From JBHHUI01 sp965248775 (lineage in GTDB: Bacteria > Chloroflexota > Anaerolineae > Anaerolineales > JBHHUI01): a DNA stretch of 64,000 nucleotides. The position numbers and the translations under genes were made by a program. This document shows, piece by piece, positions 8,805 through 17,871 of this stretch (position 1 is its first letter; every line of letters begins with the position of its first letter). Where the stretch lies: NCBI GenBank assembly GCA_965248775.1, contig OZ252150.1, forward strand, positions 3,038,001-3,102,000, given 5' to 3'. The notes beneath the pieces were generated by a model, which was given only the letters and a program-made list of their open reading frames with translations, did not search any database and was not told the origin of the DNA.

Positions 8805-9143
8805 TTAGACCTTAAGGAAAAAGGTCAGCAGCTGTCGCGCGTCCTCGAGAGGATCCGCTGCCACTGGCAGTTCATGATCGACGTTGATGCGTAATGTCAG
8901 ATGATGAGCAGCTGCTCGAATGTTATCCGGCTGGCGCACGTCATCGGCCACTGCACGCAAACGCTCAATTGCGCTGACAACCTTAGACGCTGACTGTATC
9001 CGTGTCAGCCATACCCCGATGGCAATTCCGGCTGCCCGCCGCGCACAGACGCGCGCCTTGCCTTCGTTCCCAGCTAGTCGCGCCTGGTATGCCATTTCCA
9101 GCTCACGTTGGGCGCGTGCTCGGGGAGAAATCTTATCATGCAT
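8805..9143 (-). CDS. small helical protein of unknown function
   Basis: 112 residues, rich in Ala, Arg and Leu, predicted to be largely helical (ARAQRELEMAYQARLAGNEGK, then KVVSAIERLRAVADDVR). There is no membrane segment or signal peptide and I do not recognise a family. It lies between a GT-C-like membrane protein gene (gap 21 bases) and the toroid protein gene (gap 55 bases) on the same strand, so it is likely part of that operon. The ratio of clean frame length to surrounding intergenic DNA and the tight spacing support it being real. Confidence 0.6.
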   Translation of the reverse strand: MHDKISPRARAQRELEMAYQARLAGNEGKARVCARRAAGIAIGVWLTRIQSASKVVSAIERLRAVADDVRQPDNIRAAAHHLTLRINVDHELPVAADPLEDARQLLTFFLKV

Positions 9144-9164
9144 AATTTGAGAAGAGATATTGCT

Positions 9165-10688
9165 CTAAGCTTGCCTGATTATTGCAAGCACCTTCTTCCA
9201 GGCCAATTGATAGTAATGCAAACTGCGCGGCCGATCCCCATCACTATAAACCGGCGACGTAAAGCAACCAGCACCGGCATAATAATACGACGCTCTGGCG
9301 ATATCAGTTGGTCTACCGGGATTCACTGACTTCGATTCATCTGTCGGCCACCAAACTTCCATCCTGCGCCCAAGCCCGGCTTCTGCGGTAAGTGCTGGAT
9401 ATCGCTTATCTTGCAATGATCCCAATGAATAGCGCCGCACGTTGTAATTGTTACGGGCTAAGGTTGTCGGCGCTTCTCCTTCAAAGATGAGCACAGCCTG
9501 GTCGGGCATGCCAGAATGAATCCAAACGATGTCGTTCACGAGTAACTCGACACCATACAACTGGGAATAGAAGAGCGCCACCTGAGGATGTCCTACCATA
9601 CGCACAGGACGCGCTTCGGCGACCGCCTGTTGAAAGGCTTGATCGATAATTGGATTAGGTGTCTGCGTGAACTGTCGAATAAAGGGTCCCGTGGAGGCAG
9701 CACCAATGACGGCCAAGCCAATTGCGCTTACACCTGCCATTGTACGCATTCCTTGGGCAGGAAGGCTCGCCACTGTCTTGGCTATCAATATCCCCGCAGC
9801 AATGCACCAAAACGGCATTGCGGATATGAGCAGTCGAGGCACAACAACAAGACTACTCAATCCGGCCTGCATCGCATAAAGGATGACAACACCGGCAAAG
9901 CTCAATCCCAATGCCAGGCCATAGCGATCGCGACGTAATACCAATGGCGCAGCTAAGGCACCAAACAGCAACGTGCCTGCCAGTAACCAACCATTCATCA
10001 TTGCAAGCGCAGCAGCGACCCAGAGCCAACCAGGTTGCAAGAGTGATTCAACCAGCGGACTCCGGATTACGTCAATTGTGCCGAGCAACCAAACGAAGGC
10101 ATGCACGTGCCCCATGTAGAAAAAGAACAAGCCTTCAGTAAAAATCAGCGGTGCAAGCCCACCGGCTGCATAGAAGAACCATTGTCGCACTGGCTCGTGA
10201 CGCAGGAAATAGACAAACAAGAAAATTGTTGAGAGGCCGACTGGCACAAGTGAGTTAAAGTGCCCGAGGATCGCCAATCCGAAAAATAAGCCTGTCCACA
10301 ACCACCGCTGGTAATAAGCAGCCAGCCACCCGAGCAGAAGGAATGGAAACAAGTAGCCGAAGTATGTTCGGTTAAAGAACTGAAAAGCGGGAAGTGAGAG
10401 CAATAATCCGACAGCGAGCACACCCGCGAAGCGCGAGCGACTCACAAGTTTCGTCAGAAGATATACGAGTGCGGCCGAGACAGCGGCTAGGACAGCAAGC
10501 CACACCTGCTCCCAACGGGGCGAGGGCCCAAAGAGTCGGAAGAGTGGAGCTAGAAAGTACACAGCGAGCGTCTTCTCGGTAAAAAATTCCCAACAACCAC
10601 GCACCCAAGCCAGCGCTACATAGTCTTGATTGGCAGTATCGCGTTGCAGGAAGATGGCACTCGCTGGCGTCGCTGCGATCCAGATCAA
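9165..10688 (-). CDS. polytopic GT-C-like membrane protein, start uncertain
   Basis: 507 residues with about ten hydrophobic segments in the N-terminal 370 residues, followed by a soluble domain of about 130 residues. The loop after the first membrane segment contains RDTANQD and the layout resembles membrane glycosyltransferases of the GT-C fold (GT39/ArnT-like), which use polyprenyl-phosphate sugars on the outer face. The TTG start at 10688 cuts into the first membrane helix: the frame is open upstream to a TAA and reads ILKSIRYYQEEISVGVAAL before it. An ATG at 10792 in another frame gives 17 plausible codons (MFERSNNNPSNHAIPKS) that stop at 10739. A one-base loss near CCCCAAATCC would join the two. 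So the 5' end may be frameshifted. Confidence 0.65.
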   Translation of the reverse strand: MIWIAATPASAIFLQRDTANQDYVALAWVRGCWEFFTEKTLAVYFLAPLFRLFGPSPRWEQVWLAVLAAVSAALVYLLTKLVSRSRFAGVLAVGLLLSLPAFQFFNRTYFGYLFPFLLLGWLAAYYQRWLWTGLFFGLAILGHFNSLVPVGLSTIFLFVYFLRHEPVRQWFFYAAGGLAPLIFTEGLFFFYMGHVHAFVWLLGTIDVIRSPLVESLLQPGWLWVAAALAMMNGWLLAGTLLFGALAAPLVLRRDRYGLALGLSFAGVVILYAMQAGLSSLVVVPRLLISAMPFWCIAAGILIAKTVASLPAQGMRTMAGVSAIGLAVIGAASTGPFIRQFTQTPNPIIDQAFQQAVAEARPVRMVGHPQVALFYSQLYGVELLVNDIVWIHSGMPDQAVLIFEGEAPTTLARNNYNVRRYSLGSLQDKRYPALTAEAGLGRRMEVWWPTDESKSVNPGRPTDIARASYYYAGAGCFTSPVYSDGDRPRSLHYYQLAWKKVLAIIRQA

Positions 10689-10878
10689 TAATGCAGCAAC
10701 CCCAACTGATATTTCTTCCTGATAGTAGCGGATAGATTTCAGGATTTGGGGATAGCGTGATTCGATGGGTTGTTATTACTCCGTTCAAACATAAAACGTG
10801 ATGCATGTGGATATTATCTCCGCCACGCGCATCACGCCTTAACGAATGAATGTGTACTGCTGAGTTAGAGCAGAGTCT

Positions 10879-11250
10879 TTACTTGCGTTTGAAGAGCTTT
10901 GCCAGACCTTTCGGAGCAGGTGGCTCGTCTTCTTCCTCTTCATCGTCGGCTTCCTCTTCCTTTGCAGCGGCTTTCGCTTTACCCTTGGCCCCCAGGGAGA
11001 GCTTTAAAGAGGCGATGATTCCCGGCGCAGGTGGCGACTTTCCCAGCCCCGCCCGCTGCCGCCGGTGCACACCCAAACCCACAACGATAAGAACCAGGAT
11101 CGATAGTAGCGCGACCAAATCTGGTTCGTTTCCGGCCCAGATAGACAGCAAGAAAGCATACAACCCGATAAAGCCTATCAGAGCGAACGCGGCCCCAACG
11201 CGGCTCTCTGGATTGCTATTCGAGATTTTGATCTTACGAAATTTCGCCAT
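10879..11250 (-). CDS. small membrane protein with acidic C-terminal tail
   Basis: 123 residues. There are two membrane helices (about residues 18-37 and 44-60). A cytoplasmic-looking tail follows, with an Ala/Lys run, then a block of Glu/Asp (KEEEADDEEEEDE), a PPAP linker and a basic end (KLFKRK). I do not recognise a family. Such charged tails may bind nucleic acid or protein, but nothing in the sequence proves it. It sits alone between the GT-C-like gene and the P5C dehydrogenase gene on the same strand, 78 bases after the latter. Confidence 0.6.
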   Translation of the reverse strand: MAKFRKIKISNSNPESRVGAAFALIGFIGLYAFLLSIWAGNEPDLVALLSILVLIVVGLGVHRRQRAGLGKSPPAPGIIASLKLSLGAKGKAKAAAKEEEADDEEEEDEPPAPKGLAKLFKRK

Positions 11251-11328
11251 GTCCTACTCGTCCAATTTTGCAGGGCAACCATCAGAGTTCGAGCTCTACT
11301 CCAGCCCGAATTCCATCCCTTGCGGCAG

Positions 11329-12936
11329 CTACTCCACCATGTTGTGAATTTGCTCGTGCATGAACATCGGCAGGTAATACAAACCGCCGGCGAGCTTACC
11401 AGTCGCACCCGAACTTTTCCAACCACCGAACGGTTGGAATCCGGGCCAGGCACCAGTGGTAGCACCTTGCGGCCGATTGACGTAGTTCACACCTGCCTGA
11501 GTTTGCTGATAGAACGCACGCGCTTCTTTTTTACTACCATACATCCCGGCGGTGAGGCCGAAATCCACATCGTTGGCCAGCTCCATCGCCTGATCGAACG
11601 ACTTTACACCTGCGATCATGGTGATTGGCAAAAACATCTCGTGTTGCCAGAGGGGATAGCTGCGCGGAACGTTATCTACAACAGTTGGCTCACAATAGTA
11701 GCCTTTGGCAAATTCCCCTTCTCGCATGGTCTTGCCGCCTGCGAGGACACGCCCTGCCTTGCGCAAGGCGCGCACATGCTTGCCATAATTTTGATAGGCT
11801 ATCTCGTTGATGACCGGTCCCATCCAATTATTGCGTTCCGTCGGGTCACCGACCTCGATCTCGTCCGTGTATTTCAGAATCAGTTCGATCAGTTCTTTCT
11901 TGACCGGTGTCTCCACAAATACCCGCGAACAGGCCGAGCATTTTTGCCCTGAAAGGCCAAAGGCAGAACGCACAATCCCCTGCGCAGCTCGTTCCAGATC
12001 TGCATTGCGGGTGACAATTGCAGGGTTTTTCCCACCCATTTCCAATACCAATGGGCGAGGATAAGGCGCTTTGGTAAAGCTCCGATAAATTTGCATGCCT
12101 ACATCATACGAGTCGGTGAACGTCAGCCCGGCCACACGTGGATCGTTCACAAGCGCCTGTCCGGTCGTCTCACCATATCCAGAGATGTAATTAAATACGC
12201 CATCAGGAATACCGGCAGCCCGCACACATTCTGCGAGCAAGCGGCACGTCCAAGGCGTATCTTCCGCTGCTTTCGCGACCACAGTATTGCCCGTGACCAA
12301 CGCCGCCCCGAAAGGCCCGCCCGAAAGCGCACCGGGGAAATTGAAGGGGCTGATGACAACCCAAACGCCGTATGGTTTCATGATAGACGAATTGGTTGAG
12401 GAATACCCTTTGAGAGGATCATCGTTCATCTGGCGGATGTAGCCATCATTAGCTTCCATTTGGTCACAGGCGTAACGGATCAAATCAACCGCCTCCTGTG
12501 CATCCCCCAGGGCTTCCATGCGGTTTTTTCCGACTTCGAGGGAAAGAACCGCGGCAATTTCGAACAGTCGTTTTTCCATCCGATCGGTGGCGCGGCGCAG
12601 GAGTTGCACACGCCGCTCCCTTTTCATTGCGGCCCAGACAGGGAACATGTCCTGGGCAACGCCGATCGCGTCCCGCACATCTGTGTTTGTCGCCTGTTGA
12701 AATGTGCCGAGGAACCAGTCTGTGTTGATGGGCGAGGTATTTTTGATCTTGCGTCCGGTAAAGTGGTCCTGGCCGCTGATGAGCATGGGAATGTCGTTGC
12801 CGAGATTCGCTTCGACTTTTTTAAGAGCACGTTCATAGCGAGTATGCAACTCTTCCGGCGGGTTGAACATCGTTGCATAAGTCAGCTGGAAACGCTTGCT
12901 GCCAGTTTTCTTCTTTCGCGTGGCTTTTTTCGCCAT
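11329..12936 (-). CDS. pruA: delta-1-pyrroline-5-carboxylate dehydrogenase (L-glutamate gamma-semialdehyde dehydrogenase)
   Basis: NAD-dependent aldehyde dehydrogenase of 535 residues that oxidises glutamate gamma-semialdehyde to glutamate, the last step of proline and arginine breakdown in the cytoplasm. The catalytic Cys lies in GLSGQKCSACSRVF (Cys333) and the general-base Glu in VLEMGGKNPA (Glu299). ISPFNFP is the usual cofactor-binding turn. The C-terminal GGWKSSGATGK with PMFMHEQ is typical of the RocA/PruA group, as is the length of the N-terminal extension before the core. ATG 12936 is chosen over TTG 12954 because GGGAGG lies 10 bases upstream. No proline dehydrogenase gene is nearby, so the enzyme is monofunctional. 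Confidence 0.9.
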   Translation of the reverse strand: MAKKATRKKKTGSKRFQLTYATMFNPPEELHTRYERALKKVEANLGNDIPMLISGQDHFTGRKIKNTSPINTDWFLGTFQQATNTDVRDAIGVAQDMFPVWAAMKRERRVQLLRRATDRMEKRLFEIAAVLSLEVGKNRMEALGDAQEAVDLIRYACDQMEANDGYIRQMNDDPLKGYSSTNSSIMKPYGVWVVISPFNFPGALSGGPFGAALVTGNTVVAKAAEDTPWTCRLLAECVRAAGIPDGVFNYISGYGETTGQALVNDPRVAGLTFTDSYDVGMQIYRSFTKAPYPRPLVLEMGGKNPAIVTRNADLERAAQGIVRSAFGLSGQKCSACSRVFVETPVKKELIELILKYTDEIEVGDPTERNNWMGPVINEIAYQNYGKHVRALRKAGRVLAGGKTMREGEFAKGYYCEPTVVDNVPRSYPLWQHEMFLPITMIAGVKSFDQAMELANDVDFGLTAGMYGSKKEARAFYQQTQAGVNYVNRPQGATTGAWPGFQPFGGWKSSGATGKLAGGLYYLPMFMHEQIHNMVE

Positions 12937-13120
12937 CAGGATGCACCCTCCCAAGGATTGTGGATCGAACGTAGACTACTTTTTGAGTATAACGACACTA
13001 AGAAGAGGCGTCAATGGAGTTCGTAGCAAAGATCGGATTTCAAACGTCTCGAAAATGACGAGCTGCTCTGTCTTCATCGAATGTGAAGTGGTGTATACTC
13101 ACGCGCGAGAAGACGAAATT

Positions 13121-13891
13121 ATGCGCGATCGACAAGTTTACATCGGAATTGACACCAGCGCGGGAAGACGACCCTGCCATATCGCTGTATTGGACGCTGA
13201 ATTACGCGTCATCAACCAAACCGCGACTCCCCTGAGCAATGTCATCAAAGAAGTAGAGAAATATCCGCTGGCGATCTGCGCAGTGGATGCCCCCATGGGC
13301 CCCAATCTGGGCCTGCTCACCCAAGCTGATATCCGCACGCGCCACAGATTGCCGCCCAATGGTGCAAAATGGGCGCATTTCAAGCTGAGCGAGTACGAAC
13401 TGCGTCGTCGGGGTATTAAACTCTACAACACACCGACTGACACCAAATCCGCCCCGAGTTGGATGCAGGCAGGCTGGAAACTCTACGAGCAATTGCGCGT
13501 CGCCGGCTTTGTCCCCTACCACCCCGAACACGCGGCTGACCTCCAGATGTGTGAGGTGCACCCGCACGCCTCCTATTCTGTAATGCTTGGGCGATTGCCA
13601 TTCAAGAAGACTTCACTCGAAGGTCGGCTCCAACGGCAACTTTTGCTTTATGAAGAAAATGTTGATGTAGCAGATGCCATGGTCGTCTTTGAAGAGATCA
13701 CGCGCAACCACCTGCTCCGGAGCGAACTCGCGCTGGACGGTCTGCTCTTGCATGACGAACTCGATGCACTCGTGGCTGCGTTGACAGCGTTCTATGCTGG
13801 CACGCGCACGGATGAGATCACAATGGCCGGAGACCGCGAGGAAGGACAGATCGTCATCCCTGTTGAGACTTTAAAGGAGCGCTACATTTGA
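13121..13891 (+). CDS. DUF429 family protein
   Basis: 256 residues. The N-terminus YIGIDTSAG and the later CAVDAPMGP match the paired Asp-containing strands of DUF429 proteins, which have a ribonuclease-H/actin-like fold in my recollection but no established reaction. CEVHPHASYSVMLG and HDELDALVAALTAFYAG are also characteristic of the family. ATG 13121 is preferred over the earlier ATGs of the same open frame (12896 onward), since those overlap the divergent pruA promoter region. A TATACT box at 13094-13099 may be its -10, though no good -35 is present. A strong hairpin lies downstream. Confidence 0.75.
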   Translation: MRDRQVYIGIDTSAGRRPCHIAVLDAELRVINQTATPLSNVIKEVEKYPLAICAVDAPMGPNLGLLTQADIRTRHRLPPNGAKWAHFKLSEYELRRRGIKLYNTPTDTKSAPSWMQAGWKLYEQLRVAGFVPYHPEHAADLQMCEVHPHASYSVMLGRLPFKKTSLEGRLQRQLLLYEENVDVADAMVVFEEITRNHLLRSELALDGLLLHDELDALVAALTAFYAGTRTDEITMAGDREEGQIVIPVETLKERYI

Positions 13892-13983
13892 TCCTTTTTT
13901 GAATCTCCTTCCAACGGACTCCGAACGATTCTCTATCCCGTTTATAACTGCATACTCTACGGAATCCATGTACTATAAGTCCT

Positions 13984-14030
13984 CTCGCCAGATATCTCCC
14001 ACAACAGAAATCTGGCGAGTTTCATTTTTA
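13984..14030 (+). terminator. rho-independent terminator after the DUF429 gene
   Basis: A perfect 10-bp stem CTCGCCAGAT / ATCTGGCGAG (13984-13993 and 14010-14019) with a 16-base loop, followed by TTTCATTTTTA on the + strand. The gene it serves ends at 13891. Confidence 0.8.
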
Positions 14031-14152
14031 CCCTAGCAGCAGAATCAAGTAACTTGAATAGCAAAACCAAGCGGGTGGCCTATATTGTTGCCCAATTGAG
14101 AGTGTTTGCTCTTATTCGACCCTGACAGCGCCGTGTAGAGGAAATGAAGCGC

Positions 14153-14698
14153 ATGGAAGCAACCGTTCAAACGCAAGAGTTGTCAACCACGAACACACCT
14201 GCGCATTGGCCGGTCGCGCTTTTGAACGGAGAGGGGAAGAAACTTGATGCGAGCGGCCATACAGTCACGCTGCGCGCAACGGGGACAGACACAGGCGAAG
14301 CGTTTTCTATTGTTGAAGTGCTGGTTCCTCCGGGGAATACGCCACCGGCACCGCACCGCCATTCATTTTCAGAAGCCTTTCATATCATTGAGGGTGTGCT
14401 GACGGTCCAATTGGGCGATCACGTCTTTCCGGCACCGGCTGGATCGTTTATCTTCGTCCCGGGCGGAACTGTGCACGGCTGGCGAAACGATGAAGAGCTG
14501 CCGGCTCGCTTTCTAATTGTGTCCTCACCGGCAGTGATCGACCGCTTTTACATCGATTTGGATGATATGTATAGCCGTTTGGGGAATATACCTGATACGG
14601 AATCAGATGAGATAAGGGGCCTTTGGAAAAAATACGGTATGGAGCCGGTTGGTGACCCGCTTGTCGATATCCTTCAATCCATGGAGGAGAAGGAATAA
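14153..14698 (+). CDS. cupin-domain protein
   Basis: 181 residues. A cupin_2 beta-barrel is recognisable at about residues 55-125: motif 1 PAPHRHSFSEAFHIIEG supplies two His and one Glu metal ligand, and motif 2 PAGSFIFVPGGTVHGWRN supplies the last His. Such small cupins bind a divalent metal and may be dioxygenases, isomerases or sensors; the substrate is unknown. ATG 14153 is preferred to ATG 14144 because AGAGGA lies 8-9 bases upstream, while for 14144 it would nearly touch the start. It stands alone, bounded by terminators on both sides. Confidence 0.75.
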   Translation: MEATVQTQELSTTNTPAHWPVALLNGEGKKLDASGHTVTLRATGTDTGEAFSIVEVLVPPGNTPPAPHRHSFSEAFHIIEGVLTVQLGDHVFPAPAGSFIFVPGGTVHGWRNDEELPARFLIVSSPAVIDRFYIDLDDMYSRLGNIPDTESDEIRGLWKKYGMEPVGDPLVDILQSMEEKE

Positions 14699-14759
14699 CG
14701 GCAGAATGAGTAACGGTAGATTTTTTTACGAGGCATTGGTGCTTCGGCGAGCGGAAGCC

Positions 14760-14808
14760 GGGCGGATTGGAAGACCTGACCAGTCGGACCAATCCGCCCT
14801 TATTATTT
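14760..14808. terminator. bidirectional terminator between convergent genes
   Basis: An 11-bp perfect stem GGGCGGATTGG / CCAATCCGCCC (14760-14770 and 14789-14799) lies between the cupin gene and the convergent DUF1501 gene. TTATTATTT follows on the + strand, so it should end the cupin transcript and probably also acts on the minus-strand transcript. Confidence 0.75.
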
Positions 14809-16087
14809 AAACATGCTCCTCTGTGAACACCCCGATCTCATCTACATCGAAATCAGGGAATATTTCGGCGACTTTTTCGGCATTGCCCAGACGTTTGCGG
14901 ACTAACTCACCGAGCACATCACGAAAATCGGATGTGATATCCAGATCGCCCGGTCCGTAGAGATAATCCGTGTCCAATCCGGGCCAATCCCCGTGTATGA
15001 CCCCGCCATTCACATTCGCAGCGTCTCCGAGTGCAAACATCACCCCACCGTGACCGTGATCGGTACCCTGGCTGCCATTCTCGGAAACCCGGCGCCCAAA
15101 TTCGGACATGGACACAATGGTCACACTCTTGCGCAGATCGCCCAGGTCGTGATACAGCGCAGCCAAGCCGCTCGAAAATTCGGCCAACAGATTGGGCATT
15201 GAGCCGCCTTCCAACCCGCCCTGGGATGCATGGGTATCCCAGCCGCCGATATCTACACATGCGATCTCCAGACCAATCTCCGCTTTGGCAATCTGTGCTA
15301 CCTGCCTGAGTGCCTCTCCAAACTGTGTTTCAGGATAGGCTGCTCCGTTCTGGGGTGTGTAACTTCCGACGTTAATTCCTGAGAGCAATTCGGTTGCAGA
15401 AAAGGTTGTCTGACCGGGATCATCCAACGGGCCGCCTGTACTGTAAAGAGAGGCCAGAGTCTGTTGAATCTGTGCCAGTTCATGGGTATTGCCCTGCAAA
15501 TGGAAGTCGGCAATGGATTGCAGCGTCGTCACTGAGACTGGTCCGCGCAGACTGGCTTGCATGATGCCACCCATGCCCACGGCACGGAAAGGCGAGTCGT
15601 TCTGCCAGGGGGCGGTCTTGAGATGGCGGCCAATCCAACCTGTAGAAATGGTTTTCTCGCCGGGCGTGCCGCGTTCCATGTAATCCATCGCATCAAAGTG
15701 CGAATGAGTTGGATCGGGTGAACCGACCGCATGCACAATCGCCAGCCCACCCTCATCCCAGATATCTTTCAGCGGACGAAGGGCCGGATGAAGTGCAAAG
15801 CGTCCATCAAGATCGATCGCTGTCAGATCATTCCCAGATTCGAATTCTGGGATTGCCAGCTGTGGGCGCTGCCGAAAGTATTCCGCCTCGAATGCCGGAA
15901 TGACAGCATTAATCCCGTCCATGCCTCCGCGTTGGAAGACACACACGAGCACATCGCCGCCCGGATCTACACCTTCGGGCGCAAAGGCCATGCGGGGTAA
16001 CGCGCCAATCGAGGGGGCAACCGCCCAGCCTGCCATGCTCAGGCCCGTCAGTTTTAGAAAAGAACGGCGGGAAACGTCTATAGTCAT
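14807..16087 (-). CDS. DUF1501 family Tat-exported protein
   Basis: 426 residues. The N-terminus carries a twin-arginine signal (SRRSFLKLTG) followed by a hydrophobic segment, so the folded protein is exported. The family belongs to the alkaline-phosphatase/sulfatase-like fold; visible motifs are FQRGGMDGINAVIP, DPTHSHFDAMDYMERG and GTDHGHGGVMFALG with clustered His and Asp that could bind metal. No enzymatic activity is established for the family as far as I know. ATG 16087 is used because AAGGAG lies 7 bases before it, whereas the frame open to 16165 has no such site. DUF1501 and DUF1800 genes are often neighbours, as here. Confidence 0.85.
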   Translation of the reverse strand: MTIDVSRRSFLKLTGLSMAGWAVAPSIGALPRMAFAPEGVDPGGDVLVCVFQRGGMDGINAVIPAFEAEYFRQRPQLAIPEFESGNDLTAIDLDGRFALHPALRPLKDIWDEGGLAIVHAVGSPDPTHSHFDAMDYMERGTPGEKTISTGWIGRHLKTAPWQNDSPFRAVGMGGIMQASLRGPVSVTTLQSIADFHLQGNTHELAQIQQTLASLYSTGGPLDDPGQTTFSATELLSGINVGSYTPQNGAAYPETQFGEALRQVAQIAKAEIGLEIACVDIGGWDTHASQGGLEGGSMPNLLAEFSSGLAALYHDLGDLRKSVTIVSMSEFGRRVSENGSQGTDHGHGGVMFALGDAANVNGGVIHGDWPGLDTDYLYGPGDLDITSDFRDVLGELVRKRLGNAEKVAEIFPDFDVDEIGVFTEEHV

Positions 16088-16201
16088 CTTGTTACTCCTT
16101 AATTCACTGTGTAAAAAGTTATTCTTGTGAGATGCTTTGCTTTTAGTCTCAAACTTCCACTGCACGGAACAACGAAAAACGAAGTTTCGAGTTGATCCCA
16201 G

Positions 16202-17785
16202 TCAGCGCACCTGAAAATGTGGCGAGCCAAGAAGCAGCGCGGCTGTTAGTGGAATGTTGTCGCCCAAATCACCGGCTGAAGCGAAATCGACCAGCACGCT
16301 GCGGGCATCATCTGGCAACGTTACGCCCATGAACGCCAGGCTGAGCAGATCGACGATATCTTCCGAGGATTCGCCATCCGCGACAAGGGCCCTCGGGTTG
16401 ACGACCACGCCATCCAACGCCTCGGTCAGCATCATGAGCGCAAAATTCCACCGAGCCAGCAACCCACTCGTAGTCGTCCACCAACTGGCGTAATCCGGAT
16501 AGCCATCCGGAGTTGCCCAGCCAAAGGGGATCTGCCCCATCTGCAAGAGGAGATGGCTGAGCATACGCGCACGTCCGTTCACTTCTGCCCCGGTAGCCCG
16601 TAGTGCCGAGACGAAAAACTCAAGTGGGCGTTTCATTTTTTGCCCGACAGAGGCGGCAAACTCAGGCGCGGAGAGCATAGTGCGCAACATTGCGGGAATA
16701 TCGCCACCAGTTTCGGTGTACGTTGCGGCCATTGCATCGATGATAGACGCGGGTGGTATGTCGCTGACGAACCGGACAGCCATCTTGTAGCTGACATAGC
16801 GGGCTGTGGACAGATGCGCACCCAGATAGTCGATGAGTATATTTCCATCGCTCTCGCCACCTCCAGCAGGTAGAGTCATGCCCATGATCTGTTTCGCACC
16901 GTCATCATGAACGTGATCCCGATAGATGAAGCTAAAAGGCTCGCCATCCGTGCTGAAACGACCCCGGGGCGCTACGACACTCCAACCCGTGAGCGCGCGG
17001 GCCGCTTCTTGCACATCACTCTGGGTGTAGCCGCCGTCCACGCCAACGGTATGCAATTCCAGCAGTTCGCGCGCATAGTTCTCATTGGGATGCTCTCGGT
17101 TGCTGCTGGCCTGATCCAGATATGTGAGCATAGCTGGGCTGTGTGCGGAGGCACGCAACAATTCCGGGAATGTAGAAAACGCGAATGGGCGAATCACCTC
17201 TCTGTCATCGATAATTTTCAGTAAGCTGGATGGACCGGAACGAATGTAGATGTTGAAGTGATTCGTCCACAAATCGACGACCGCCTCGAAGAACTGACGC
17301 TCGCTAAATCGCTGCCGGATCACGGTGGCGAGGGAAAATTCCCCGATCTGTCGTCCACGTTGCTCTTCTTCGAACAATTCAAGACCTGTCTTCTCCAACA
17401 CATCGAAGCCTGCGAGCATTGCCTTCACTTGCGAGTCATCAATCAACTCGGGATTTAGTTGTTCATCAATGTAAGCCGCCAGACCCAGATCACGCGCCCA
17501 CGCCAACTGACCAGGTGACATGCCGTAACTCATGCGGCGCACAGTATGGACAAGCAGGGCATCATCATCTGGGATATCCGTCGCCAGCCAGGGCGTCGCA
17601 GTGGGAGCATTCTCCACATTTGGCACTTCCCCCAGCGAACCAGTACTGCCACCGCTTCCTGACGGTTCCTCGCTTTGCGGCCAGAGGGCAGCCCCCACTG
17701 GCCCGCAGGCAGTCAATGCTGCCCAAGCCGCTGTCAGCCCGGAGGCGCGCACAAAATCACGCCGGGATATCGATACCTTTTTCAT
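16202..17785 (-). CDS. DUF1800 family Tat-exported protein
   Basis: 527 residues. The N-terminus has a twin-arginine motif (SISRRDFVRASG) and a lipobox-like ALTAC (Cys27), so it could be a Tat-exported lipoprotein. Typical DUF1800 features are HTVRRMSYGMSPGQL, VVDLWTNHFNIYI, NENYARELLELHTVGVDGGYTQSDV and RALTGW. The function of the family is unknown. It is the first gene of a two-gene minus-strand unit with the DUF1501 gene 114 bases downstream, and is divergent from the exonuclease-WYL gene (86-base gap). Confidence 0.85.
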   Translation of the reverse strand: MKKVSISRRDFVRASGLTAAWAALTACGPVGAALWPQSEEPSGSGGSTGSLGEVPNVENAPTATPWLATDIPDDDALLVHTVRRMSYGMSPGQLAWARDLGLAAYIDEQLNPELIDDSQVKAMLAGFDVLEKTGLELFEEEQRGRQIGEFSLATVIRQRFSERQFFEAVVDLWTNHFNIYIRSGPSSLLKIIDDREVIRPFAFSTFPELLRASAHSPAMLTYLDQASSNREHPNENYARELLELHTVGVDGGYTQSDVQEAARALTGWSVVAPRGRFSTDGEPFSFIYRDHVHDDGAKQIMGMTLPAGGGESDGNILIDYLGAHLSTARYVSYKMAVRFVSDIPPASIIDAMAATYTETGGDIPAMLRTMLSAPEFAASVGQKMKRPLEFFVSALRATGAEVNGRARMLSHLLLQMGQIPFGWATPDGYPDYASWWTTTSGLLARWNFALMMLTEALDGVVVNPRALVADGESSEDIVDLLSLAFMGVTLPDDARSVLVDFASAGDLGDNIPLTAALLLGSPHFQVR

Positions 17786-17871
17786 TAAGAGCGCCCTTTC
17801 ATCGTAAACATGTTGTCATTCTGAGCGCCGGCTATTGTGAGAAACGCATTGGTTTGTAAATTCCGGGTAAA

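Noticed and set aside
10372..10806. A 144-residue minus-strand frame overlapping the 5' end of the GT-C-like gene
   Set aside because: Its composition is unlike a protein and it lies mostly in the coding frame of the membrane protein; only the first codons of the other frame at 10792 are of interest.
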